A stretch of 64,000 bases of DNA. Source: Ciceribacter sichuanensis (GTDB lineage Bacteria > Pseudomonadota > Alphaproteobacteria > Rhizobiales > Rhizobiaceae). Positions 46,268 through 54,626 of the stretch are shown here, piece after piece. The stretch spans positions 682,001-746,000 of the forward strand of contig NZ_JAMXLX010000002.1 of assembly GCF_024055605.1 (NCBI RefSeq), written 5' to 3'. Below the pieces are notes generated by a model. The model had not been told where the DNA came from and ran no database searches. It saw only the letters and a list, made by a program, of their open reading frames with translations. The translations under genes and the position numbers were made by a program. Positions within the stretch are counted from its first letter, which is position 1. Every line of letters starts with the position of its first letter.

Positions 46268-47617
46268 TCACGCCGCGGCCAGCGTGTCGAGAAACGATGC
46301 CCAAGCGGTCGTCTTGGACTGTGGATCGGCCCATATATCCTCGATGGCAAACCGAAGCCCTTTCAGGGTTACGGGAACGTCGTTCTCGTACTCCTCTGGA
46401 TTGTCAAAAATCCTGTTCACCTGCTGGAAGACCCGCACATAGGCTTCGGCGTTGTGGTTCATGAGGATCATGATGCTGTCGTTGTCGAGATCGGACGAAC
46501 CGTTCGACCCGACGCAGATTTCATTGACCTTCACACGTGCGCCGACCGTCGTTGACGCAGGGATCGCGTAGAGGGTCCGTTCGTCTTGGATGGCTCTACT
46601 GCCCCGCTTAGCCTTGGGCCGACGTTGTGCAATTTCCCATGCAAGCTCATTGAGAGAGCGGGTATCCGAGGGGCTTCCTTCTTTCGGCATGGATACCGTC
46701 GAGAAGGTCCATCCGGTCTTATCCAGCCGGTGGGTCATCAGCGCCTGAAACTTCGCAGCGGAAATAAAAGGGCCTGCCGTGTCGAACGTAATCTGAAGAT
46801 CTGGGTTGATGTCGGTCACGCAGCGTTGCAGCGCGTTGAACAAGTAGGCGATAGACGGCGTGGAGATGCCCAATATGTGTATCCACTTCGCTGTTTGCAG
46901 CAGGCCATCGTTGCGCATATCGTGAAGGCGGTTGAGCAGCAACGAAAAGGAGTTCTGGTGAGCCCCTGCGAATGCCCAGCCTTCGAGGCCATAACCCTTC
47001 ACGGCCTCATACCATGCCTTGCTTTCCGCCTCGTTGCGACCCTGCAGGACATTCAACAGTTCCGTGGCCCCCGGTTTTCGGTTTTGCACGAAATAATCCA
47101 GGTTGAGCAAAGACTGTTTCAGGCAGGCATTGAAATCCAGTGACTGGCCGTTGGCCGCGCACATCGCATCGAGATTGTGGCCTTCGGCTATCAGCCGTTC
47201 GGCATGCATGGCGACATTGCCGGGCGTGATACCGCCGGTTGGGAAGTCCAGCGACATCGAATAGTCGGAATGTGTTTCCAGCCAGCGCAACATGCGCTCG
47301 CATGTCGGATCGCCAGTGAACTTGATCCGGTTGCCCTGTATCTGGAAACCGCCGCTATCTCCGATGACCGTGGTCGCCTTCCGGTCGCGCAATTTGACGA
47401 TGTTGTCTTCGAGTGCCGAGTTCGCAGTCTTTGCAGCCTGACCCGCGCTGTAGAGCGCATAGGGGTAATGAAACAGGCCGCTCTTCGGGTCGAGAAAGTT
47501 CAGGTCGGTTTCCAGAAACGCAAAGCGCCGTTTGAGGTGCTGCGAATATCCGAGCTTCGCGAATTCCTGACTGATCGCGGGGGTGTAGATGGCATATTTT
47601 GAGGGCTTGTTAAACAT
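46268..47617 (-). CDS. tRNA-guanine-transglycosylase-fold protein (DpdA-like candidate)
   Basis: A 449-residue protein with all the barrel landmarks of TGT enzymes in order and at nearly standard spacing: VIGDSGGFQIQ (Asp87), SMSLDFPTG (Asp124), NVLQGRNEAES (Gln192), WAFAGAHQNS, and ILGISTPS followed by ITFDTAGP (candidate nucleophile Asp279). The C-terminal CxCxxC...H zinc site of tRNA-modifying bacterial TGT is absent. TGT-fold paralogues in mobile elements (DpdA) insert 7-deazaguanines into DNA, so a DNA base exchange is the leading idea, by inference only. Divergent from the large glycosyltransferase-like gene. An upstream ATG at 47689 is possible. Confidence 0.7.
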   Translation of the reverse strand: MFNKPSKYAIYTPAISQEFAKLGYSQHLKRRFAFLETDLNFLDPKSGLFHYPYALYSAGQAAKTANSALEDNIVKLRDRKATTVIGDSGGFQIQGNRIKFTGDPTCERMLRWLETHSDYSMSLDFPTGGITPGNVAMHAERLIAEGHNLDAMCAANGQSLDFNACLKQSLLNLDYFVQNRKPGATELLNVLQGRNEAESKAWYEAVKGYGLEGWAFAGAHQNSFSLLLNRLHDMRNDGLLQTAKWIHILGISTPSIAYLFNALQRCVTDINPDLQITFDTAGPFISAAKFQALMTHRLDKTGWTFSTVSMPKEGSPSDTRSLNELAWEIAQRRPKAKRGSRAIQDERTLYAIPASTTVGARVKVNEICVGSNGSSDLDNDSIMILMNHNAEAYVRVFQQVNRIFDNPEEYENDVPVTLKGLRFAIEDIWADPQSKTTAWASFLDTLAAA

Positions 47618-47703
47618 GTCGTCCGTCAAAGAATTTTCGCATTGGGATCGTCTGCAAATTTTAAGGATTGCTCGGTCTGATTGCGCCACGTTGAATAAAA
47701 TGC

Positions 47704-50358
47704 GTGGGGCATCCAGTGGGAATAGCGGTTAAAAAACAAACAATTCGCGACCAAAATTATTACGAAGCACAGTTCGCCACGATCAAAAGCGCAGCCAGCG
47801 CATTCGAGCAGCACGAGAGCAAGACAGAAAACCTGCTGCATGTCGCGTTGGACAAGATTTTTGACTTCGGTGAAAGCATCCGCCAAAACCCGCAGGCATT
47901 CGAAAGCTTCCTGAGTGATCACGGAAAAGCCTGCAACAAGGTGACGAAAGCCAATCCCTATAATGCCCTTGTCGATCTGGCCTTCTCCGATAAGCGAAGC
48001 AAATCGTGGCGCAGCCAGATGAGCAATGTTCTCGCTCTCGCGGCGGAAACAATCGGCGATCAGCAATTTATCGACTGGCTCGTCAGCAACGGCGGCGTGT
48101 CGGGCTGTTACATTCTCGCCGTCCAGCACTTTGCGCGACCGGCGACAGCCAAGGCCGAAAAGCTCCGCTCGATTCGGTTGAATATGATATCGGAAGAATT
48201 GAAGCGCAAGCCGATTGTGAGAACCGCCTTGCCGGGTGTCAGCCTGCCGGATGGTTTTCATCGGTCCATGCTGTTTTCGCAGGGTGGTCAGACCTTCCTT
48301 GTCGATATCCGGAAAGACGACAGCGACGCGACAATCGAAAAGTACCTGTTGGAAGCGATTGGTGACAGGGCCGTCACCACTCATCCGCTTGCTGACAAGC
48401 CGCTTTTTTCTCTGTATCGCGCCGTCGATCTGATTTCCGGCACCTGCAAGCCGTCATCGGCAGGTCAGTTGCAATGCATTGCCATCTGGAACGAGGATGC
48501 CGGCAACGGCCCTGTTACAAAACTCCGCTTTCTTTCCGACGCTTACAGCTTCACCCATGCCACCGTCACGCTGGCCCATGCGCTGCCCGAATTGAACGGC
48601 AAGGGACAATTCATTCTCGATCTGGCCGATGCCGATATTTTCCAGCAGCAGTTCCAGCAGGACACTGACTGGACGATCCGTGAGGATAATGGTGGGCTGA
48701 TCTTGGCCGACAACGCTAAATCCCCCACGCGTCTGACATTGTTACCAGTGTCTGACTACGCAGAGAAAAAGCTTCGGCAGGGCCGCAAACTCGGATTGCG
48801 CACACGGCACTTCACGGTGTCGCTGGACGCGATACAGCGAGATAGCAAGAATCTCGATATCGCGATGACGCTGTTTCAGAAGGCGAACGCGCAAAGGACG
48901 ACGCTGATTTCGCGCCCCAAGCGATTCCAATGGGTGTTTAACGGCAAGCATATCGAACTCGGCTTCGAACAGACGTCCGGCATGATGAACACCAACTATC
49001 CGTCTGTAGCGTTCAAGGAAGCGACGGCCACGTTGCCCCAAAACGAGCTTTTGCTCGCTGATGCGCAGGCTGTTTGGAATTCGTTCCTCGCCCATGGTGA
49101 AGACATTGGCGGGTACATCGCGCATGGCGAAGTCCAAGACGCTGCATTTTGCATCGAGCATACCTTCGTCAATGGCGATACCGTTGAATACAGATCGCCG
49201 TTGATCATCGGCAGCAAGATGGACCCGACACAGATTTGCGAACCGTTCGTTCCGGCAACGATACCAACGCCACCTGCACCGCAAACACCACCGCAGGGAT
49301 CGAACGGTTCAACACCATCAGGAAACCCCGGCTGCTCTTCGCATTCGGGGACAACGAAAACGAGATCAGCGTCTGCAAGCATTGCTACGAGTGCTACGGC
49401 CGCTCCCGATCATCGCTCCCGAAACTACGCGTTGATCGAAAAGAATAGGCGGAAAAAAACGACGTTTCCGGCCACACCGTCGTCCAGCGGACGCGCATTC
49501 GGTGCCTTTATCACGAGCTTTTTGCCTGACGAAGGGGAACACCGGGCCAACAGGAAGTTCGATTTTGAATGGCAACTCGAATGGTGGCGCCGTATGACGG
49601 ATATTCCCGTTCATGTCATGGCGTCCAATTGGACCAACGAAGAAATTGCCGCCAGCAAGGAACTTGGCCTACTTGCCGAGCATGGTGGGTGCGTCACGTG
49701 CGTCGGTCCTCGCATCCTGATCGAAAACCGCATCGACTGCCTAAAGCAGCTATATGGCAGCGATTTCGATTGGGGCATCATCATGGATGACGATGCAGTG
49801 CTAATGCAGGCCGAAACCCATAACAGCAGCTACCGTCTGTTTGCGGAAATGGCAGCGAACGGGAAAGATGCCTACGATGGCGTTGATGTTTTTGCCCCGA
49901 TCTATGGGAGGAAAGTTCCTTTCAGCAAGGAGCTTAATGCCCCCGGAAATCCGTACGCGAACAATCACGTCTTCAAGAAGAGCACGGATTTAAAAGGCAG
50001 CATGATTGTTGTACGCAACTTTGAAAAAGAGGGGCGGAAACCGCTGCTCCCTGATCCGAGCTTCCGCACACATGGCGAAGACACATATGTCGTGCTGCAA
50101 GCCGTCTCACTCGGCTACTCAACCATGACCTCGTGGAACATGGTTCTGGAAGAGCTTTCAGGCGAAAGCACGTTCGCAAACGGTGACGATGACCGGACGG
50201 AAAAGATGCGTGAGGGTCATGAACTGCTCGTTGAAAAATTTGGCCAGCTTGGTTTGCGCATGAAGACAGGTTCTCATTCGCTCGATAAGAAGGAATTCGA
50301 AACGGCCTGCTGGGGCGCAAAGCCAAAGCGGATAGAAATCCCCAAGCCGGTCCTCTAG
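47704..50358 (+). CDS. Large protein with C-terminal glycosyltransferase-like domain
   Basis: An 884-residue protein from GTG 47704 (a GTG at 47716 also fits). Residues 1-525 form a domain I do not recognise. Residues 525-595 are a Pro/Ser/Thr-rich linker. Residues 600-870 look like a GT-A glycosyltransferase: FGAFITSFLPDEGEHRANRK, DWGIIMDDDAVLMQ with a D-D-D metal motif (about 695), and FRTHGEDTYVVLQAVSLGYS. No signal peptide or membrane segment is visible, so it acts in the cytosol. The divergent TGT-fold gene, about 90 bp away, suggests a common pathway, perhaps glycosylation of a modified base; flagellin glycosylation is the other option. Confidence 0.6.
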   Translation: MGHPVGIAVKKQTIRDQNYYEAQFATIKSAASAFEQHESKTENLLHVALDKIFDFGESIRQNPQAFESFLSDHGKACNKVTKANPYNALVDLAFSDKRSKSWRSQMSNVLALAAETIGDQQFIDWLVSNGGVSGCYILAVQHFARPATAKAEKLRSIRLNMISEELKRKPIVRTALPGVSLPDGFHRSMLFSQGGQTFLVDIRKDDSDATIEKYLLEAIGDRAVTTHPLADKPLFSLYRAVDLISGTCKPSSAGQLQCIAIWNEDAGNGPVTKLRFLSDAYSFTHATVTLAHALPELNGKGQFILDLADADIFQQQFQQDTDWTIREDNGGLILADNAKSPTRLTLLPVSDYAEKKLRQGRKLGLRTRHFTVSLDAIQRDSKNLDIAMTLFQKANAQRTTLISRPKRFQWVFNGKHIELGFEQTSGMMNTNYPSVAFKEATATLPQNELLLADAQAVWNSFLAHGEDIGGYIAHGEVQDAAFCIEHTFVNGDTVEYRSPLIIGSKMDPTQICEPFVPATIPTPPAPQTPPQGSNGSTPSGNPGCSSHSGTTKTRSASASIATSATAAPDHRSRNYALIEKNRRKKTTFPATPSSSGRAFGAFITSFLPDEGEHRANRKFDFEWQLEWWRRMTDIPVHVMASNWTNEEIAASKELGLLAEHGGCVTCVGPRILIENRIDCLKQLYGSDFDWGIIMDDDAVLMQAETHNSSYRLFAEMAANGKDAYDGVDVFAPIYGRKVPFSKELNAPGNPYANNHVFKKSTDLKGSMIVVRNFEKEGRKPLLPDPSFRTHGEDTYVVLQAVSLGYSTMTSWNMVLEELSGESTFANGDDDRTEKMREGHELLVEKFGQLGLRMKTGSHSLDKKEFETACWGAKPKRIEIPKPVL

Positions 50359-50368
50359 CATCCGCCGG

Positions 50369-50391
50369 AAAAGTTCGTTGAGCGAACTTTT
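50369..50391. terminator. Palindromic bidirectional terminator, copy 3
   Basis: AAAAGTTCG-TTGAG-CGAACTTTT, a perfect 9-bp stem, between the converging glycosyltransferase-like gene (stop 50358) and recombinase gene (end 50407). Flanks also resemble copy 1 (CATG just downstream). Confidence 0.65.
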
Positions 50392-50406
50392 GCCCATGAG
50401 GAGCGG

Positions 50407-50976
50407 TCAGAGCAAATCGACTGCCGCTTTCATCATGTCATCGCGCACATCGATGTAACGTTGCGTGGTCGTCAAGTTGCGATGCCCTGCCAGCGTCATG
50501 ATGACCTTCGGGCTTACTCCGGAATGTGCAAGCCGGGTAATGAACCAACGGCGACCGCTATGCGAGGTCGCCCCGTCGAGACCGGCGCTCTTATATAATT
50601 GTCCGATTAACTGGCAGAGGGTATTCGCGGAAAACGCCGTCCGCTTCTGTGTCGCCAGCAGTGGTGCATCGGCGTCCTTGTGTTCGGGCCATTCGCTGCG
50701 ATGCCGTTCGATCTCCCGGCGTAGCTTCTCGTTGAGAAACACCACACGCGCATGACCGCCCTTGGTGATCTCGGCCCGCAGCCGCAGTTGCTCGCGAACC
50801 TTCCCGTCGCTGTCGAGGACATCGCGTACCGTCAGGGCGGCAATCTCACCCACGCGCAACCCTGCGAGGTGTGACAGCATTAACGCAAGCCTATTTCGCC
50901 CCGCATGCTTCATCTGTGCCACCACGGCCAGCAACCGCTTAAATTCGGCATCCGTCAAAACGCGCGCTTGTTTCAT
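50407..50976 (-). CDS. Small tyrosine recombinase
   Basis: A 189-residue catalytic-domain-only tyrosine recombinase (XerC/D-like, no N-terminal core-binding domain). Catalytic residues: Arg41 in LAGLRVGEIAAL, Lys in EITKGGHARVVFL, SHSGRRWFITRLAHSG, LAGHRNLTTTQRYID with the Tyr. Lack of an arm-binding domain suggests it acts in dimer resolution or with an accessory protein. It ends at the third terminator copy. Confidence 0.92.
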   Translation of the reverse strand: MKQARVLTDAEFKRLLAVVAQMKHAGRNRLALMLSHLAGLRVGEIAALTVRDVLDSDGKVREQLRLRAEITKGGHARVVFLNEKLRREIERHRSEWPEHKDADAPLLATQKRTAFSANTLCQLIGQLYKSAGLDGATSHSGRRWFITRLAHSGVSPKVIMTLAGHRNLTTTQRYIDVRDDMMKAAVDLL

Positions 50977-51315
50977 CAGAACCTCACAAAAAACAGCATT
51001 TCTATGCCGTTCGTTATGTTGCCGATGAAAAGGAAGGGCGAGTATTGATCGCAGGCGGAAAATTTCTCTGCGGGATCAAGGCGTCAGCGCCATCCGGAGC
51101 GCAAACGTCAGAAAATGTGCATTTTCTTAGATTGCCCTTTAAGCAGAAACTGGGCGATACTGGCCATTGCGCACCGTCCTAGTTAAGACTCAAAAATCAG
51201 ACACAACGGCTATCAAGCCGGAGCGCGTAATGCCGTCCGAGGGATTTGGAAGCTTACCGGCTAAGTGCTATGAGACATGGCCTCATACCCCGCCTCTCTT
51301 CGTTTGCGCCACAGA
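50977..51315. other. Spacer with an 18-bp inverted repeat
   Basis: 339 bp downstream of the HEPN gene and upstream of the small recombinase gene. It holds AGAAAATG-TG-CATTTTCT (51110-51127), a perfect inverted repeat that may be an operator or a recombination site for the recombinase. No gene is convincing. Confidence 0.5.
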
Positions 51316-52011
51316 TCAGCGTTCTTCCTGCCGTTGCATTCTTCGACGCCACTCCCAGACAACATTATCATTGTGCTGGACCCAATCGGCGAGCTTCTCC
51401 ACCTCTGCAATCGCAGCCATCAAGGCCTCACGGCTCACCTCAAGTTGAAAGTTCCCCCAGGACGCCGACGCTGTTTCATTGTCCTCCCTTCCAACGAAGA
51501 ACGGATTTGGATGTTTTTCGAGTGTCTTAGCGTTATGTCTCGTCTGAAAAGACAGGAAGTTGTCATTGTGGGCGAAGTCGTTCCGAGCCAGGATAACCTG
51601 CTCGATCACATCAAAACGGACAGGACATGTCCTGAACTCCTCTCCCATTACGTGTTCAATGATTTGCCGATACGCTTCCACGACGCCTTGCTTGAAGTGA
51701 TTCTTGCGAGCCTTCTCATCTTGCCAACGAATTCCGAAGTGACGCTCCAATTCGTGGAAGTACAGCTTCAGCGTATCCGAGAGAAGCGAAACCGAGAGCA
51801 GGCCCACCAACTCCCTCGTCTGCTCTGCCTGTATCCACTCTACGAGATACGGTGGCTCACCGCTGTCCGTATCGGGATCGAAAAAGGGAGGCTCCCATGG
51901 TGGCACCTCCTCCTCAATATCGCGCTTCAGTTGCTCAAAAGGTACACGTGCTTTGTCATAGAACAACCGGATCAGGCTAGTTCTTTGCCTGAGGAAGTAA
52001 CCCAAATCCAC
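51316..52011 (-). CDS. HEPN-like protein, last gene of the restriction operon
   Basis: A 231-residue helical protein starting at GTG 52011 with GAGGAG 8 bases upstream. It has an R-x4-H motif, ILARNDFAHNDNFLSF (Arg143, His148), of the kind found in HEPN ribonucleases. The N-terminal half is helical and acidic. HEPN proteins in defence loci usually cut RNA on activation. Lies 66 bases after the Mrr-like gene on the same strand; not paired with an MNT partner. Confidence 0.6.
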   Translation of the reverse strand: MDLGYFLRQRTSLIRLFYDKARVPFEQLKRDIEEEVPPWEPPFFDPDTDSGEPPYLVEWIQAEQTRELVGLLSVSLLSDTLKLYFHELERHFGIRWQDEKARKNHFKQGVVEAYRQIIEHVMGEEFRTCPVRFDVIEQVILARNDFAHNDNFLSFQTRHNAKTLEKHPNPFFVGREDNETASASWGNFQLEVSREALMAAIAEVEKLADWVQHNDNVVWEWRRRMQRQEER

Positions 52012-52077
52012 CGAAGAAGCTCCTCGTGCATCCCCTGCACTCGCGTCTAGTTTTAGCCCCTGCCCTTCGCGTCGGCA

Positions 52078-53121
52078 TCACGTCGGAAGGTTCTCCTCTA
52101 AAGAGGGCACGTATATCCTCTTCAGAGGCAGTACGGCTTGATAGCGGGGATCGAAACTGTGGTAGTGCTCAAAGACCAACCCAACAAGCTGGTCGCCGTC
52201 TATGAGCCGAAGATTGGGCTTTGACCGGTCGTACTCACGCGCGTCCTTCGTGTAGCTGCCAAGCGTGACGAATAGGCCGAACTCGCCGTTCTCCACGTTG
52301 CCCAGTAGTTGCGTAACTTCTGGTCGGCCAATCGGGTTGGTAACCTGCTTGCATTGAACCTTGATCACCGGAGGCTCGAAGCCGAGTTCATCCTTATGCG
52401 CGATCACGTCAACGCCGCCATCGCCGGATTTGGGTGTGACGCGGGCGTGATACCCCATGCATTCCAGCAGGTGAGCGACGAACTGTTCAAACTGATAGGC
52501 GTCAATGGCTGTCTTCAACTGCCGAATCACGAAGTCCTGCGTCGTTTCCTCCGCCTGCGATGCTACAGCTTTTGATACCATTGCATCGTCGCGTCGCTCT
52601 TCCGTTGCGTTTTCGGTGGGTTCCGGCAAATGCGAGCCGTTGAGAGCGGCCAAGAACTCGTTGCGATAGTTTTTGACGGCAAAGAGCGTGATAAACGAGC
52701 CGATTTCGTAGAGCGCGTCCTGCGAGAAGTCTTCACGGGGAAGATGCTTTAGCCATTTCACTGGCAGCATATTGGGATAGGTCGGGTTCTTCAGAGGTTG
52801 GTATTGATAGGGCCCGACGACCTCGCCCAGATTGACCATCCGATCGACCTTCGACGGGTAGACAACGAGATCGCCTGGTTTCACTTCATGAAGGAAACGG
52901 AACAGTACTCCGGCTTGTACAGGGATGGAGCCAGGCTTCGAGTCAGGATAAGCAACTTTGATCGCGGACTTGAAAGCTTCTCGATTGGCTGACAGCTTGG
53001 AAAGGTCCCCTAGCTGTGGCCAGCCGATCCCGACGAAACCCTCATCCGTCGGCCTGGTGCCGACGCTGATATCCATGTGAATACCCCACAAAGCGGAGCT
53101 TCTCTTTCTCCCGTCGCTCAT
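52078..53121 (-). CDS. Mrr-type restriction endonuclease with N-terminal PUA/EVE-like domain
   Basis: A 347-residue protein. Residues 1-130 (ALWGIHMDISVGTRP, VGIGWPQLGDLSKL, VLFRFLHEVKPGDLVVYPSK) resemble PUA/EVE-type domains that sense modified bases. Residues 195-330 are an Mrr-cat nuclease: FEQFVAHLLECMGYHARVTP, SGDGGVDVIAHKDEL (catalytic Asp) and PVIKVQCKQVTNPIG (Q-x-K). The family cuts modified DNA (type IV restriction). The start overlaps the upstream stop by ATGA, so it is made together with the preceding gene. Confidence 0.88.
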   Translation of the reverse strand: MSDGRKRSSALWGIHMDISVGTRPTDEGFVGIGWPQLGDLSKLSANREAFKSAIKVAYPDSKPGSIPVQAGVLFRFLHEVKPGDLVVYPSKVDRMVNLGEVVGPYQYQPLKNPTYPNMLPVKWLKHLPREDFSQDALYEIGSFITLFAVKNYRNEFLAALNGSHLPEPTENATEERRDDAMVSKAVASQAEETTQDFVIRQLKTAIDAYQFEQFVAHLLECMGYHARVTPKSGDGGVDVIAHKDELGFEPPVIKVQCKQVTNPIGRPEVTQLLGNVENGEFGLFVTLGSYTKDAREYDRSKPNLRLIDGDQLVGLVFEHYHSFDPRYQAVLPLKRIYVPSLEENLPT

Positions 53122-54626
53122 GCTTCAACCGCCTTTTCATCTAGTCCGAAGTAGATCGAGACCTGACGTTTGACGGCTTCCCGCAACCCGTTGGTATCGC
53201 TTTCGCGAAGCTGTTTGATCCCCGCGAGGTTGAACCGGATATCCTTTTGTGCGTCACCGATTGAGTTGTTGTGCACGAGCAAAAAGTTTCGGTGAGGTAA
53301 GCCCTGGCCTTGGTTCAATCCCATGAGGTAGCCTATCTCATGATAGACGTTCGGGTTGCCCTTCGTTAGATCGGCGATGAGATAACCAGAGTCTTCGATC
53401 AGCCGTAGGATTTCATCATTGATAACGTAGGAAAAGCCGGTATCGAATTGATCAATTCGGAGGGGGCGGATGGCGATATCCAGATCATGCTTAACGTTTA
53501 GATCGTCAATCGCACTTTTGATCGCCTCGAAATTGGGCTTTGTATCTTCGCTGAATTGCATGGAGACGAAAACTTGGCGTTTGCGAGATTGTGCGATCTT
53601 GCTGAAAATCTTGATGAGATCAGCCGCATTAATTGAGCGCAGTTCATACTGGTGCGTTCGCAGCACCCAGTTGGTGAACTGCTCGTAGGTGCCCCGGCTT
53701 CGATCTGTGGACAGCTGGAAGTAGAGGAAGGCGGCGAATAAGCCCTGCGCGGTCGAGGCTTGCAGCCGCTTATCGCCATAGGTGTCGTTGATGCGTTTAA
53801 TCGCCCCGAAAACGGCTTCGGTATCGAGTGTTGTCTTAGGGTCGATCTGCCCGCGCACATCCTGCAAAGATTGGATGAGAACGGAACGCGCGCATTCGTC
53901 CTGACCTTTGTTCTTACCGAAGACGCTCTTCAGGTTGGCAAGGTAGGAAAAATCGAGCCGATCCTTGAGCTGGCGGCATTGCAAATATTCTGGCCCAAAA
54001 CGGTCGTTCAGGTCGCTGTCGGAGAAGTCATCCGGCGCATCGATTATGCCTTTGTATACCTCCTCCGAAGTCAGAGGCATGGCTTTGGAGTTGATATTGT
54101 GAAAGAGCGCCTTTTCGTTCCGGCGGGCGTCCTTTGCGGAGCCGAAGAACACCAGACAAAAGGGTGCTACATAGCGATCGAACTCGACATCCTTCAACGC
54201 CTCGAAGGCGCTCAGACGGTGGTTGCCGTCGATGCGTTTGAAAAGCTTCTGGCCGTCCGGCACTGTGATCTCGTAGCGCGCTAGGTCGCTGGTTGACCTC
54301 GTCTTGCGTGGCTTGATGTCGAGCCCATTGGTGTTTGACTTGAAGGGCTCGCCGTCACGGATCAGTTGGAAAGGGTCGGCAGAGGGCGCGCCCGCCTTCT
54401 CATAGTCGACGTCCAATTGCACCGATAGGATGATCTCGGGGAAGAACAGGTATTCCCCATCGTCGAAGAACTTTTTGATGTCCTCCACATGCGAGGGCTT
54501 CAAGTCACGCTGGTAAGCCTCGTCGGCATAAGAACAGCGGGCGATGTCGATCAACCGGGCATAGCCCCTCACGGTCAGGAAGCCGCCGATTGAGGGGGCG
54601 AAGGCGCCATTGAAAACTGTACTCAT
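53118..54626 (-). CDS. DGQHR-type protein fused to a deoxyribosyltransferase-like domain
   Basis: A 502-residue fusion. The N-terminal part (1-300) is a ParB/DndB-like DGQHR module with the motif DGNHR at 133-137 and FHNINSKAMPLTSEEV near 176. The C-terminal part (350-500) reads RQVFVSMQFSED ... YLIADLTKGNPNVYHEIGYL, a nucleoside 2-deoxyribosyltransferase/TIR-like pattern with a candidate catalytic Glu430. DGQHR proteins accompany DNA phosphorothioation and deazaguanine systems; TIR-like domains often hydrolyse NAD or nucleotides. Both ends overlap neighbours by 4 bp, so it is built into the RM operon. Confidence 0.75.
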   Translation of the reverse strand: MSTVFNGAFAPSIGGFLTVRGYARLIDIARCSYADEAYQRDLKPSHVEDIKKFFDDGEYLFFPEIILSVQLDVDYEKAGAPSADPFQLIRDGEPFKSNTNGLDIKPRKTRSTSDLARYEITVPDGQKLFKRIDGNHRLSAFEALKDVEFDRYVAPFCLVFFGSAKDARRNEKALFHNINSKAMPLTSEEVYKGIIDAPDDFSDSDLNDRFGPEYLQCRQLKDRLDFSYLANLKSVFGKNKGQDECARSVLIQSLQDVRGQIDPKTTLDTEAVFGAIKRINDTYGDKRLQASTAQGLFAAFLYFQLSTDRSRGTYEQFTNWVLRTHQYELRSINAADLIKIFSKIAQSRKRQVFVSMQFSEDTKPNFEAIKSAIDDLNVKHDLDIAIRPLRIDQFDTGFSYVINDEILRLIEDSGYLIADLTKGNPNVYHEIGYLMGLNQGQGLPHRNFLLVHNNSIGDAQKDIRFNLAGIKQLRESDTNGLREAVKRQVSIYFGLDEKAVEA

